Part shown: one piece after another, positions 11,180 to 21,984 of the stretch
Position numbering within the stretch: the first letter of the stretch is position 1
Layout: each line of letters begins with the position of its first letter
From: Oscarella lobularis
Lineage: Eukaryota; Porifera; Homoscleromorpha; Homosclerophorida; Oscarellidae
Direction: 5' to 3'
DNA length: 64,000 bases
Assembly: GCF_947507565.1 (NCBI RefSeq)
Contig: NC_089185.1
Location: 1,674,001 to 1,738,000, forward strand
Notes under the pieces: model-generated
Seen by the model: the letters and a program-made list of their open reading frames with translations, nothing else
Database searches by the model: none
Told to the model about the DNA's origin: nothing
Position numbers and translations under genes: made by a program

Positions 11180-11605
11180 CAAGAAGAAATCTTATAATTT
11201 TTAACTTGTAACATGCACCATGCAACTTGAACCTTGCATCTCGTGATATGCACTTGGAACGTGACACTTGCAACTTGGAACATGCAACATGTAACTTGCA
11301 ACTTGCAACGTGCAACCTGTAACATGCGCTCGTAACTTGCAACTTGCAACTTGCAACTTGTAACTTGCAACTTGCAACTTCTAACTTGTAACCTGTAACA
11401 TGCACTTGTAACTTGCAACTTGCAACTTGCCACTTGTAACTTGTAATTGTAACTTGCAACTTGCAACTTGCAACTGGTGACATGCACTTGTAACTTGCAA
11501 CTTGCAACTTGCCACTTGTAACTTGTAATTGTAACTTGTAACCTGTAACATGCAACGTGCACATGCAACATGTAACTTGTAACTTGTTTATTGTAACTTG
11601 TACTT
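11180..11605. repeat. Minisatellite of AACTTGCAACTTGTA-type units
   Basis: About 425 bp of 5/10-bp units (AACTTGCAACTTG variants), many in register, with a larger near-duplicate (about 80 bp, starting CATGCACTTGTAACTTGC) at about 11,400 and 11,483. On the minus strand it reads as repeated KLQV. It abuts the 3' end of the Gypsy RT frame and has replaced or expanded the following sequence. Confidence 0.95.
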
Positions 11606-12850
11606 TGCGTGACCCTTGTGGGCCACCGTAGGTCGAACTCCCTCGGCGGTTAGAATATGACCAAAATATCTCACTTGTTGCGCACCAAACGTGCACTTCG
11701 CTCCGTTGAGTTGCAGGCCATGCTGTTTACATCGCTCTAGCACCTGACGTAGTCGTTGATTATGTTCTTCCTCCGTCACTGCCCAGATCAGCACATCATC
11801 AATGTATGACTCGACGCCTTCCAAGCCATCTAATATGGTTCTCATTGCTCTGTGGAACACCTCCGGGCCAGAATTGAGTCCAAAAGGCAGTCTTGTAAAT
11901 CTGAATCGGCCATAAGGCGTAAGAAATGTTGTTAGTCGAGAACTTTCGTCGGACAACGGAATCTGCCAGAATCCTGAGCATGCGTCCAATGTCGAGAAGT
12001 ACTTCGCTCCTCGTAACTTCGCAAACAATTCATCTGTTGTAGGGAGCTGATACCTCTCCCTCGTTACCCATTTGTTCAGGTGAGTGAAATCAACACAAAT
12101 ACGTACTGCGCCAGATGGCTTCGGTGCGAGAACCATTGGACCTGACCCATTCCGTTGGCCCCGTTTCCTCTTTTATCACCCCAAGTGCTAACATTCGATC
12201 TAGTTCCTGCTTGACTTTGTCGTAATAGGGAAATGGGACTCTTCGAGGAGTTGCAACTGCATACGCTTGGGCCTCTTCTTTCAGGTGTATTGTGTAGAGG
12301 AATGACTTGAGAAGTCTAATTCCTCCAAAGATCTCGCGGAATGGGCTTACTACTGAGTTCATTTCAACTTTTTCATCAAATTTTCCAGCTCCTTCTAGCA
12401 CTGCGTCGTGTTTTGATGACGGTGATTTTATCAGGACAGCTGCCACTGAAATTAAGTCCATGTGTCGAGTTGCCCGCAATCCGAGTAAAGGTTCCTCGTC
12501 AAATGGCACCACTAGGAATCGAAGGTGCCTAGTTGTGCCGTTCATCAGCGTAACCTGGCAAATGCATTGTCCGTCTACCGGTATAGACTCCTTGGCACCG
12601 TACGTTATAATCCTTGCGTTTGACGCCAACAATTTAGGTTTATGCTGTAATCTGTTGTACACGGTTCTCGGCAATATACTGGCCTCCGCTCCCGTGTCAA
12701 CTTTGAACATAACCTCCGTCCCATTCTGGCCATAACCCGCCAGACATCTTCATTGCTCTCTGCATCTTTTATTGTACCCAGCTGATATATTGGCCCCTCG
12801 TGCGTCTTCTCTAATTTTGTCCCGTTCGTAAGAGCCTCATTCATTGCGGC
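11600..12850 (-). mobile_element. Ty3/Gypsy retrotransposon fragment: protease and RT
   Basis: Minus-strand frames 12710-12090 and 12136-11588 give an aspartic protease start (VDTGAEASILP, later PLLGLRATRHM), a linker, and a reverse transcriptase: KPSGAVRICVDFTHLNKWV, YFSTLDACSGFWQIPL, TRLPFGLNSGPEVF, YIDDVLIWA and KCTFGAQQVRYFGH. The catalytic YIDD is intact. Frame changes occur near 12,110 and 12,700. The copy stops at the minisatellite, so RNase H and integrase are missing, and no LTR was seen. Confidence 0.92.
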
Positions 12851-12990
12851 TTAGTTCCGTCTTAACACCTCGTACGGCATTAAGCTGTGGTATTAGACGA
12901 GAGCCCTTGAATACCACAAATGGCTCCAATTTCTTGCCATCTGCTGTGGCAGACAACACAACGGTAAAATCTCATTTTGTCATGTCCCGT

Positions 12991-13500
12991 GGATCGAATA
13001 TAGTCTCGCGTGGCCAGACCTCTCCCCAGTGGTGTTAGTATTACCACTGGAGAGGGTCTGGGGAACTTCTTTGATCTTCTTGTGTGCCGCGCGTAGGAGT
13101 GACATGATGTCATCCAGATCGGGTGACAATCCAATAAGTAGCGGTTCCAATGCTGGCGGGCCTGCGATAATGGCAGCTGGTGAATCGTTGCGTGCAGATC
13201 GAACGAGCCCTACCCAGCTAACCCGCTGCGTCTTTCAGTGGCAAGCGAACGAATGCCGTAACTCTACAGTACAGTGTAATCTGGTGTAATCGCTTATTGG
13301 ATTGTCACAAAACCTGGGTGACATAGGGTGACGTCAAGGAGTTACCGTATATGGTCAACATTCCATATATGGTCCCCCCGGAATCCGGGGGAAGCGGCAC
13401 ACAAGAAGATCAAAGAAGTTCCCCAGACCCTTTCCCCTTGGTGAGAGTTAATATCACCACGGGGGAAGGGTCTGGCTACGCGAGACTAGATCGAATACAC
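12991..13500. mobile_element. Foldback element with about 100-bp inverted arms
   Basis: Arms 12,991-13,090 and 13,394-13,500 are inverted copies, including GCGGCACACAAGAAGATCAA and the reverse complement of GGATCGAATATAGTCTCGCG at the outer end. Each arm holds its own short hairpin bounded by CCAGACC...GGTCTGG. Between them (about 300 bp) are palindromes CCATATATGG and CCCCCGGAATCCGGGGG and no ORF of note. Confidence 0.85.
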
Positions 13501-13599
13501 ACCGACTTCTCACCTCGCCGTGCGACAGTAGTGCTACCAGGCATGTCTAGCCAGAGCGGTGTTTCGTCCATGTTTGCAATTGCCTAAAGCCGATATTTG

Positions 13600-14275
13600 T
13601 GACGTAGCCGTAGTTCACGCGTTTTGAGAATAAAACTCACCACCATTGGCACAAGCTCGCGAGGAAGCCGCTGACTGACGGTCGTTCGTCTGCGCTGCGA
13701 GAGATTTTGACGACGCAAAAAGTTGTCGAGTTATCCTCTGCTAGCGGAGAAGCTGCCTTCATCGCCGTCCGATGTAGCTAGCTCTAAAGCTTTAGCCTGA
13801 ATGCTACTGCGCCTAACTTGTTGATTGTCGTCTCTCAAGCCTTCTATCCATGCAAGCAACTGCTCTTCAACGTCCGGTAGCATCGCCTTACGACCACCGC
13901 CACAAAGCCGCTTTCGTTTTGGTGCCTGGGCTGCAAGGCTGTCTTTTATTTTCTTCCAGGTTCGCACTTGCTTGTCGTCAATTCCAAATGCCGAGCTGTC
14001 TCTTTCACGGTATGATCTTTTGAATATTCTACAACGCGATGCTTGAACGCAGTGTTGAAGGACCGTTTCTTTCCCGACGAAGACATGATGGCGTGGCTGG
14101 TGTTATTACGAAACAAATTCCAATAAAGAGTTGTTACTTATGAGAGGCTACGAATCACAAGAGGTCATTAATTAGGGGAGGCCCTTATTACTTTGACAAA
14201 GAACCAATCAAGGCTACTAATCAAGGAAGGCTATTATTCAAGGGGCGGCTTCTAATCGAGGAAATACGGTACCCA
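13600..14275 (-). mobile_element. Tigger/pogo element, 5' end with terminal repeat
   Basis: Minus strand: outer end TACCGTATTTCCTCGATTAG at about 14,272, then ATG near 14,086 opening MSSSGKKRSFNTAFKHRVV ... HTVKETARH. A one-base deletion follows, then IDDKQVRTWKK, CGGGRKAMLPDVEEQLLAWI and, past a TAG at a conserved Trp, LDNFLRRQNLSQRRRTTVSQ. This is the double helix-turn-helix (CENP-B/Tc5-type) region of Tigger-like transposases. The catalytic domain is missing. The end sequence GAAATACGGTA recurs at 56,173. Confidence 0.82.
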
Positions 14276-14479
14276 TTCGCTTCATCCTAACACCTAGCGA
14301 TTACATTAAAGTTTTTTGCTGTGTCAGTGCCCCTTTAATGCAAGCCACATTCAAATTCCGCCCTTCAAAACATCCACTACTACTCCGCGCGCGATTCAGA
14401 CGACGACAACGACTACGGCGACCACATCACAAATGCTGAAATTATCGCTATTCAAAGCTATGGCGCGCCGTTTCTGCCA

Positions 14480-14530
14480 AAATAAGTCATGAACCATAAA
14501 CCATGAACCATGAATCATGAACCCCCATAC
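14480..14530. repeat. Short CATGAACCATAAAC tandem repeat
   Basis: Three to four imperfect 8-bp units of the type CATGAACC in a row, interrupting the integrase-core remnant at 14,530-14,800. Confidence 0.6.
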
Positions 14531-14800
14531 ATGGACTGTTCGCTCTGAGAACCTCAACATTGTTGCCATCTGCCTCACAGAGCATTGAATCTCGAGAAGA
14601 AACTGAAATTGATCAACCGAGATATTTAATGATGGCCGACCTCTTCGTCCAGAATTCTCTACACAAACCCAAATCAGTTTCGAGCTCTCCTCTGCGTACG
14701 TGCACAAACGCAGAATTCTGCCTTGTCTTCAACAGCATCAATTTCGCGGCGAATCGCAAGGCGTAACCGCTGCAGAACGGAAACAAGTCCATCTCATATA
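14530..14800 (-). pseudogene. Integrase-core gene N-terminus, fragment
   Basis: Minus frame contains GRRGRPSLNISVDQFQFLLE and VRQMATMLRFSERTV, the RGRPxxxIxxxQLxFLLE plus helix-turn-helix leader of the same integrase-core family as 3559-5019. An adjoining shifted frame (LLKTRQNSAFVHVRRGELE) would precede it. Short and broken. Confidence 0.5.
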
Positions 14801-14884
14801 ACTGGAACAGACATTGGCCGGAGAAGCCCCTAGGTAAGTTCACTAAAAAATGCCTGCTATTAAAGTACGAGTTAGTACAAAATT

Positions 14885-15860
14885 TTTGTAGCTTATGTAC
14901 CTGGCCATTCGGCGGAACATAGGAGATTTTGCGAAAATGCGTAGAGACGTTTTAGCTGGATTATTGCACCTGACGCAAGTGAAGGCAGACTGCAATGAGG
15001 ACGACGAAAATGATGGTAAAGTTTTTTGCGTTGCAGCATAATTTCGTAAGAATAACTGGTCTTTAGGTATTAGAGATCTTGACGACACAGACAACTGCTT
15101 CTTTTGCCCCGAGTCGGTTGATGAACAGATCCGCTATTGTCCCGAGGGAGGGTACTCCTAGTGCAAGTGGAGGGCAGACTAGGCAGCAGGATCGATCATA
15201 TAGTTAACTGCAAAGAAGACAGTGCAAAGCTTCCACATGCTTTTTTCATGAGCTAAAAGGTTTATCTGATTATTACTTTCCTTGTCTAAATAAATTGCTC
15301 TTTCGAATGAACGCTTGCTGAGGAGATGTGAAGAAGGCAATACTCAGAATATAGTGAGTGGGGCTGATGAATATAACATAGTTATGAAAGGATTTTTGCA
15401 GAACGAGTCCTTTCATTCAACGTTCTGGACACTGGCACCAAAAGAAAAGTACCGTCACCGCAAGCTTATCAGAATTGCTGCTAAGCTTGCAGCATCAGTA
15501 TTCAATCATGGGGCAAAGCTTTCTTCCGGCTAAAGCAGCTGGCAAAATTTACCCCAAGAAAGCACTCCGCTGGCATATGTAAATCATTTGACATGAAGCG
15601 TTAATTCCAGAAAACGTTGAAGCGAACTGAGTCTTCGAAAAGAAGGAGAGTGATGACGAAAAAGGCAAAAAAAGCGCCACAAGACAGCAGGAATTGCAAC
15701 AAGGAGAAACATACAGAGCGCGTGGATTTGGCGGAAGAAGATTGTGAGGTACCAAGGAGAAGGGACACTCAGAGAGGCAGAAAACGAAGCAGAGGAAGAC
15801 GAAATCAAACAGGATCAACAGTGAAAGAACCTAGGAAAAAAAGAACAAGAATGGTAGAAG
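14885..15860 (+). pseudogene. Mutator-like transposase, C-terminal part
   Basis: Exons carry RNIGDFAKMRRDVLAGLLHL, a 51-bp intron (15,016-15,066), DDTDNCFFCPESVDEQ and YCPEGGYS. After stops, LPHAFF and NERLLRRCEEGNTQN follow, then a 48-bp intron (15,354-15,401) and NESFHSTFWTLAPKEKYRHR. This order (AMRxxV, CPxGxxSWC, LLxRCxxGxTQNxNES) is the C-terminal signature of the Pfam 'Mutator-like transposase' family of invertebrates. A Lys/Arg-rich tail (SSKRRRVMTKKAKK) follows. Stops at 15,160 and 15,180 break it, although the introns look intact. Confidence 0.75.
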
Positions 15861-15934
15861 AGGAGAGCCTTTTTGAATATACTTCCCAGACGGTTCTTCT
15901 TCTTTGGAGGCTCCGCTTCTGTTTCAGTGGTCAA

Positions 15935-16415
15935 ACCTCGATGAAAACGAGGCCACTCCCGAGACATTTTCACGTTGAAAACATACACATCAAGAAATGG
16001 AACGGGATTCTGGGACCGGTACATTGCTTATCTGTTGGTCGACAAGAGCGACGCCGCGGTGAAAAATAAGACTAAGGGACGCATGGATGGCTTGTTAACG
16101 TCGGGCGCGCAATCTTTTATTGAAGATCCATGGTAAATTATGTTATCATGTAAGTTCACTGTGAATATGAATATTCCTGGTGTGCTACCATTGATATTTT
16201 CTGTGAATATCTATGGTGAAGTATGTACACATACGTGTTCACTGTGAATATGAAGATAGCTATCAACCTCAATGAAAACGAGGCCACTCCCGAGACATTT
16301 TCCCGTTGAAAACATACACATCAACAAATGGAACAAGATTCTGGGACCAGTACATTGCTTATCAGTTGGTCGACAAGATCGCCACCGCGGTAAAAAATAA
16401 GACTAAGGGCGGCCT
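15935..16415 (+). repeat. Direct repeat pair (about 145 bp, 333 bp apart)
   Basis: 15,935-16,080 and 16,268-16,410 share GAAAACGAGGCCACTCCCG, TTGAAAACATACACATCAA, ACATTGCTTATC(T/A)GTTGGTCGAC and AAAAATAAGACTAAGGG with a few substitutions. The spacer has two copies of GTTCACTGTGAATATGAA, also found inverted near 17,170. No gene supported between 15,900 and 17,150. Confidence 0.85.
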
Positions 16416-17149
16416 CTTTGGAATGGTAACAACGATGCTCACCATATGCACTGGAGTCGTTGAACTCCCTTCGAACAATGAAGCTGGCGTATAGACACCA
16501 TAGCTCAAAGAAATCGTCTTCCTCAATTAGGCTTGCATTAGTGACGACCCGAGAGCCTGCAGGAAGAACGAACAAACAATTAGTACAATTAGTATCTGCA
16601 TGCCACTCTAAGGCGTGTTTATGCGTGATCTTTTGTCTTACTCCCAGTCGGCAAGGACCTTTCATGTATGAATTGCGCTTCAAGCCGTTACGGAAATATC
16701 GTGTCTTTCGGTCGCGATGTCTATTTACCTACAGACGCAGTCGATTCGGTAACGAGCATGCAGGCGCTGATCGCTGCGATGACAACGGTGACCGACGTGC
16801 AGGTAAAGACCATTTAGGTGCAATTCTGAATGAGCAGTTGCAAAATCGTGGAGCGCCGGAGAAACTGTTTTTGATAGAAGCGCACGCACAAGAGCGACTG
16901 AATGTCACCTGTCATGTCTGAAAATACGTGTTAAGAATGACGAGCAACAGCGTTTGTAAGCTATGATAAAAATAGGATGGAGTCAAATCTCTTGAATTTT
17001 CACGCTATAGCCGGCTCTCTATCCCAAAGAAAGGCATCCGCGCGATTGTGGAAATCCTGACTACTGTAGTTCACGGTGAACTGTCCGGAGCATATAGTGA
17101 TCATCGTAGCGAACGAAGAACTACAGTCGTATTGTATTCCAGCACCATA

Positions 17150-17390
17150 TGCACCGGACCTATCTTCTTATTCACAGTGAACAGACAAGAAAACAGCTCG
17201 AAGTTTCGCTTCCGCCGCCTTGTCGTTGCCCGTCAAGTCGTTAGCGACGAAATACGCATCGACGCGCTTCAAATACGAGTCCCATGAACTCGACGCGATG
17301 TCGTACGGCTCGATGTTGCCGATGAGTGCATGTGCCATGCTCCTTTAGAATCCTGCCCTCTGCGCCAATATTGTTATGTCCTTAGTGTAT
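17150..17390 (-). mobile_element. LTR retrotransposon: LTR edge, primer site and gag start
   Basis: Reading the minus strand, a terminal ...ACATAACA (17,371 outward) is followed by ATTGGCGCAGAGGGCAGGA, the position and style of a primer-binding site. ATG at 17,338 then opens a gag-like frame: HALIGNIEPYDIASSSWDSY then LKRVDAYFVANDL, as in Gypsy gag proteins. It is cut after about 60 residues by the TTCACTGTGAA-type repeat. LTR length not determined. Confidence 0.65.
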
Positions 17391-17454
17391 TACCAACTGA
17401 TTAACTATGTCCTAAGCTATCCCATATAACCTAGCCTACAGACAAGACACACCC

Positions 17455-17931
17455 TTAACTCTCTAGAGGTCCGGATATACCACAGTTAGGCGAGAGAAAA
17501 AGAGGGAGTGGCTGAGAACGATGAGACATTAGGATATTAAGACTTTGTCGTATGATCGCGTACGCGTAGGATCTTGTCACTTTATAATAGATAGCGCGGA
17601 GTTGTTCGGAAAGAGCGCAGGCTCTATTCCTAGACAACTCCTGGACGGCATCGTAGTACGACGCCTGTGCCTCGCAATGCTCGCGGCATATTCGCAACAG
17701 TTCCATGCCAGAATTATGGAACAGGTCGTCAATTCGGCGACGCGTGGCATCTGTAATACTCGGAAGCATTACATTCGACTGCCTTCGCAACGCCTCCGGT
17801 ATTTGATTGTACCGCTCGAGTACATCGTACTGATTGACGCCGCGTTTCGCCGCCGTGTACTTTGCCGTTCCAACCTTGAATTCATTTAACAACCGTAACT
17901 GCCTGTACCTGCGCGTCCACTTTTGAGGCAA
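17455..17931 (-). CDS. Unrecognised 158-codon ORF next to an LTR
   Basis: Minus frame with plausible coding composition (RRIDDLFHNSGMELLRICRE, Tyr/Arg-rich helices) but with a non-ATG start (TTG). Further minus-strand frames at 18,491-18,757 (RRVTVEELARRHEAQVQLA, Arg/Ala-rich helix) and 18,788-18,994 (acidic, EEEEQEEDE) could be parts of the same broken gene. I recognise no domain. Could be a retroelement structural gene or a host gene interrupted by the LTR element at 17,371. Confidence 0.25.
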   Translation of the reverse strand: MPQKWTRRYRQLRLLNEFKVGTAKYTAAKRGVNQYDVLERYNQIPEALRRQSNVMLPSITDATRRRIDDLFHNSGMELLRICREHCEAQASYYDAVQELSRNRACALSEQLRAIYYKVTRSYAYAIIRQSLNILMSHRSQPLPLFLSPNCGISGPLES

Positions 17932-18104
17932 CGCTCAATGTCGTCGAAACGACCGGTACGCTCGCACCTGAAGCGGTCGTCGTTGTGGGTCGTCATTGGC
18001 AGCACGTTCGTCGTCAGTGGAGGCATTTGTGCTTCCGCTGTCGTACTCTGTACCATTAACATTTCTGTTGATCGTACGTTCGATCCCGACGCCGTATCGA
18101 CGGG

Positions 18105-18135
18105 TATTGTCGTCGTTGTCGTCGTCGTCGTCTAG
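18105..18135. repeat. (GTC)n microsatellite
   Basis: Short GTCGTC tract. Similar tracts at about 32,957-32,978 and 62,178-62,220 encode poly-Asp on the minus strand or lie in non-coding DNA. Confidence 0.8.
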
Positions 18136-19599
18136 CTTCCTTCATTCTTTCTCTTTTCCCCCAGATAGATATAGGTCTTTCCATAGTTTCAATTGCTCTT
18201 CTTGTACTCCCAGAAATTCTTCTATACGACGATTAAAGTTTCTGCCGTCGGCCAGTTGCATCGCCCTTCCTGTTGGCTGCGGTGAAATGAGGCCGCGTAT
18301 AAACTCGTCGTTCGAATCGCGATCGGCGATATCGAACCATTCGGAATTGACGCCTTTCGGCGCCGATTTATTCGCGTCGACGATTTTGATTCACGAGGAC
18401 GTATCGGCGGAAGGTTTCTGCGGCAGCGTAATATCTGCCTCGTCGTCGTTTTCTCTCATCCGTGACTCGGGAGAGGAGATAAGATGTCTCTCACATGCGG
18501 CAATGGCAGGGTCCCATTCGGTGCCCGAGACAAGATTGCAGTTTCGAGACTTTTTTCATAATCGCTCTTTCGATTCGGCGGGACACTTCCCTGTCGTGAC
18601 AGGAGCGGGATCGTAAACGGCTGTACGAGGGTGCCGCCGTCGATTTTCGACCCTGTAGATAGGCACGCTGCTCTCGGGCAAGCTGTACCTGCGCTTCGTG
18701 ACGTCGAGCGAGCTCTTCGACTGTCACGCGCCGCTTCCCTGGGCCCATATTTTTCAACGTAGTCGCTGTTGCTCCAAACGTTCGTCGTTATCGGACATGA
18801 TTACAGTTGCTTTCGCTTCGGCTGTCCCGACTAAGGGTGGTGGCATCTGCCTCGTCATCGTGACTCTCCACGTGCCCTTTCGGGCTCTTGGGCGTCGACG
18901 TGCGTGGCGACGCTTCTGTTGTAGCCATCTCGTCTTCTTCTTGTTCTTCTTCTTCGTAGCGAATTACGCTGATGATTCTCTCGCCCACTACCATTCGAAC
19001 ACTCGCTGCAATCTTTCTCGCTGTGGGATCGCAATATCTCAGTGGGCAGACCGGTTTCGGATCGTTGTGATCCTTCGTCAGTGCCGAGATTTACGATTGG
19101 TTCCCTCTGCGAGAACAGGGCGAGTGCCCGAATGGCTGCGGACGAGTCACTTGTATATTGTGGCTCGAGGGTGGGGCGAGCAATTGCATCATATCCACAT
19201 ATGTCAGTGACATATTTTGCAATCCTTTGAAGACGTCATCTAATCATTTTGTATTCTATAACAATAGAACACTTCGCGCGTAATGTCTTTTAACGTAGTA
19301 CTGTCTTGCTACGTCACAGACAATGCGTATGTTAGCGCGCGTCGATGACTGACTTTGGGACGGCGTTTTATCGCGTATTTCGCGCGAATTTCGTCCCGAA
19401 TTGCTTCGAACTCGTCGCGAATTCTTTTTTCGAAGGTTTTTCGAAGTCACTTTCTAACAGACCAGTTTGGTAATCTACCCATCGGTTCCATTCTCGCTAA
19501 TACTCCAAAAATACGTCTTCAGCCACTGTTAATGGTTTGTTACAGTATCATGCTCATTTAAATGACCTACCTTCAGTCTCTCGATTTCTGTTGATTTGT

Positions 19600-19850
19600 A
19601 GCTCTGGCTATCTTATTTAGAGCCGCATTGATGCCGTGCATTAGGGCAATCGAATGCTCGATCAAACATTTCACAAAATCTTGCTGTCTCTGAACTGCCC
19701 TGAATGCTATATATCCTCAAGCCCTTTGCCACAGAGGCACTCAACGTTTGCATCATAGAATCATTGACTAGCTGAATACCCGTCTTCAACTGGATGTTGC
19801 GTAGAGGGTATATATTTTGACTAAAGTTTGTATCTCCTGGCATTATAGGC
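19600..19850 (-). pseudogene. P-element/THAP9-like transposase fragment
   Basis: Minus frame 19,843-19,613 contains LKTGIQLVNDSMMQTLSASV, AKGL and ETARFCEMFDRAFDCPNARH. The pattern 'MKVxxAxQxLSxxVAxxL ... TxxFxxxFDxxFDCxN' is characteristic of the region after the GTP-binding insertion in P-element and THAP9 transposases. Only about 75 residues remain. Confidence 0.65.
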
Positions 19851-20577
19851 GACGGAAATAGGCAGTGGTTGTGGGATTTAGCTGGGGATTTCAGTTTAAA
19901 CTACAAAAGCTGTTTCGTTACTTTCAGCTAGGATGCAAATGGTTTCGTGTGTTCTGGCGCAAAAACAGGCGACGTAAAACCGTCCATGAGAGAAACAGTT
20001 AGAAGCGAGGTTCAGATCGACTGTTTCAAGTGTTTGGCCTTAAGATTTATTGATTGTCATTGCAAAACATGTTAGTACATGAAATTTAGACGTTTGAATG
20101 ATATTGTAGTGTCTAAAGGTTATGGAAGAATTAAAACAGGAAAACGTGTTCAATTTCGTATCGGTCGACTGATATAGTAGCTGTCGAACTATTAGTTTGG
20201 CACCATTGCGTAGGTCAAGGTTTCTAAGAGCGTTATAGGGGCACCACTTTTTAAAGTTAGGACTAAAGGTGGTAGTCCGGTTGGATTAAGAGAATTAAGG
20301 AATTCAGTTTCGACTGTTATATTAATGGATTATGTAGTGTCATCCTTGAGTTGGAATGAGTTTGAGAAGGTTGTCATTTATGAGGTAAACGGATTTGTTG
20401 GTGGGAGCAAGAATGGCTCATCTTAAAAAGCAATGAGTGTCTGAGTAATTCTGGGCGAAAGAAGGAAAGACTTGGTGCTAAGCCAGCGTAGTAAAACATT
20501 ATTAAAAACACTGACGTCAACTTCTAACGCACGGGTCGTCACGTGCAATCATACGCGGCCCACCCACAGCCATCGCT

Positions 20578-20672
20578 ATCATTTTAAAACACTCCTCAGC
20601 GCGCCAAAATGTCGCAGAAATGATTGTCCCTGCGCTTATACAAGCTTCCTCGTGCTGTTTTAAAATGATACT
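20578..20672. repeat. Short hairpin-forming repeat (MITE-like)
   Basis: Inverted ends TATCATTTTAAAAC and GTTTTAAAATGATA about 65 bp apart, with a third diverged copy (ATCATTCTAAAA) at 20,702. The flanking 19,850-21,440 has no supportable gene. Confidence 0.55.
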
Positions 20673-21469
20673 GTTCTGCTATGAATGTTCGTACTGGAGC
20701 TATCATTCTAAAAGATCTGTCTTTTTAGGGCAACAAAAAGCACAGTTGTGATTCGTCGTTCATTTACAGGACAACATATTATTTATGTTTGTATTTAAGA
20801 GCACAATCAAGTACATTTTTCAAAAAAACGTCGTTATGAAATATCTTTCATTTCACTTACATTCTCAACGTAGCAAACTCAATAATAAAAATGCGGAAGG
20901 TTTCTCCTAATTCTCTGCATGTTGTGATAAAGAAAACGCGAATGAAATAACACAACGCAACGCATAAAACACATTTCGCGTAAAAGCAATAATTTAGTTT
21001 GTCTTTTTCACTATTTGCAATAAGCACAAGGGTTATGTGGTACCTAATTCTGGGTTTTCTTTCGAGAGGTTCTTCCAAGTGTAATTCTTTAGTAATCACT
21101 TTGTCTTTCATCAAGGAGCTGATCGAGTTTGCGTTTGAGTTTTTTCATTTTGTCTTTAGCATTCTCTATGTCAACGTAGATGCACCAGCCGAGGTCGTAG
21201 GGTTTCTTGCAAAGACCACAGCACGACGATAACTATGAGATGTGGTGCCGACAGGACGGCCGCTCTCAACGGCGGCGGAACGAATTTTTGTTGGGGGGCC
21301 AAAATTTTTTTGACCACGCCCACTCAAGACTGTATTTCCGGCGTTTTCGGCATTTCAGCTTGAACAAGAAACATGTTTCTTCTTAGCGATTGATCTTTAC
21401 GATTCTTTGTCCAAAGTAGATCTAGACAACCTATTCCACCACAGTGGCCAATAATTAATTTTGTAATAG

Positions 21470-21677
21470 ATATTCAACTATTAATTGTCAAAAGCCCGTT
21501 TGTTAGATCAAGCGTCTTATCTTCTCAAAATAAAAACTGTTCGTTAGGGAGGGCCATTAATCCTGTAACCAACAAAATTATTATTGCTGTTTTTAATGTT
21601 GGCTGATAAACTCCATAGATAACCAGGACCAACACTGCTAGACTTAGAAATAATTCTGGATAAAAAGCTTCATACAT
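21470..21677 (-). pseudogene. nad2: nad2 5' third (within NUMT)
   Basis: ATG at 21,677 opens MYEAFYPELFLSLAVLVLV, IYGVYQPTLKTAIIILLV, then LMALPNEQFLF(W)EDKTLDL. This is the N-terminal hydrophobic segment of NADH dehydrogenase subunit 2. TGA is read as Trp twice (after FLF and after TINS). The frame fades after about 65-70 codons, at the NUMT edge near 21,450. Not functional in the nucleus. Assignment to nad2 rather than another Nad subunit rests on the PELFL...YG leader. Confidence 0.7.
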
Positions 21678-21732
21678 TTCTTTATTGTCTTTAAACTCAA
21701 CACTCCTAAAATTATTACAGGAGTGGGGTTAA

Positions 21733-21797
21733 AGCAGAGGTAGGAATCGAACCTACATACCTAGATCATGAGTCTAGTGACCAACCATTAGTCTACT
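21733..21797 (-). tRNA. trnM: Mitochondrial-type trnM(cau), in NUMT
   Basis: Cloverleaf with anticodon loop CTCATGA, T-arm GTAGG-TTCGATT-CCTAC and acceptor AGTAGAC/CTCTGCT (one mismatch). Located directly upstream of nad2. Confidence 0.85.
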
Positions 21798-21823
21798 CTA
21801 CATGAAGGATTAAATTACTTGTT

Positions 21824-21891
21824 ACACACAGTGGGAATTGAACCCACAACCGCTGATTGGAAGTCAACCATTTTACCGTTAAACTATGCGT
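21824..21891 (-). tRNA. trnG: Mitochondrial-type trnG(ucc), in NUMT
   Basis: Anticodon stem-loop GTTGA-CTTCCAA-TCAGC, T-arm GTGGG-TTCAATT-CCCAC, acceptor ACGCATA/TGTGTGT with two G-T pairs. Confidence 0.85.
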
Positions 21892-21905
21892 GCTAGTCTT
21901 GTAAT

Positions 21906-21968
21906 CGCCACTACTGGGACTTGAACCCATATTATATCAGATTTTAAGTCTGACGGTTTTAGAGTTTG
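21906..21968 (-). tRNA. trnL: Mitochondrial-type trnL(uaa), 5'-truncated, in NUMT
   Basis: Anticodon stem-loop TCAGA-CTTAAAA-TCTGA and T-arm GGG-TTCAAGT-CCC are intact. The 5' acceptor strand does not pair with TAGTGGC, so the copy is cut at its 5' end by the NUMT boundary. Confidence 0.75.
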
Positions 21969-21984
21969 TCGGATTCTCACTCTC

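Larger units (their letters stand above)
21445..21975 (-). other. NUMT: nuclear copy of mitochondrial DNA
   Basis: A continuous minus-strand block with mitochondrial gene order trnL(uaa) - trnG(ucc) - trnM(cau) - nad2 5' end, high A+T relative to flanks. nad2 keeps its frame with two TGA codons at Trp positions, so it derives from an organelle using TGA for Trp. The 5' acceptor strand of trnL is lost, marking the upstream boundary near 21,968. Sequence upstream of it is a LINE-like RT remnant. Confidence 0.88.

Noticed and set aside
11180..11605. Possible CRISPR-like array
   Set aside because: Units are 5/10 bp with no constant spacers; a eukaryotic minisatellite.
11101..11696. KLQV-repeat ORFs on the minus strand
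   Set aside because: Product of the AACTTGCAACTTG minisatellite read in three frames; no start context and no gene around it.
20857..21232. Possible C-terminus CGLCKKPYDLGW...KLKRKLDQLL on the minus strand
   Set aside because: A 45-residue open stretch with no upstream exon found; too little to call a gene.
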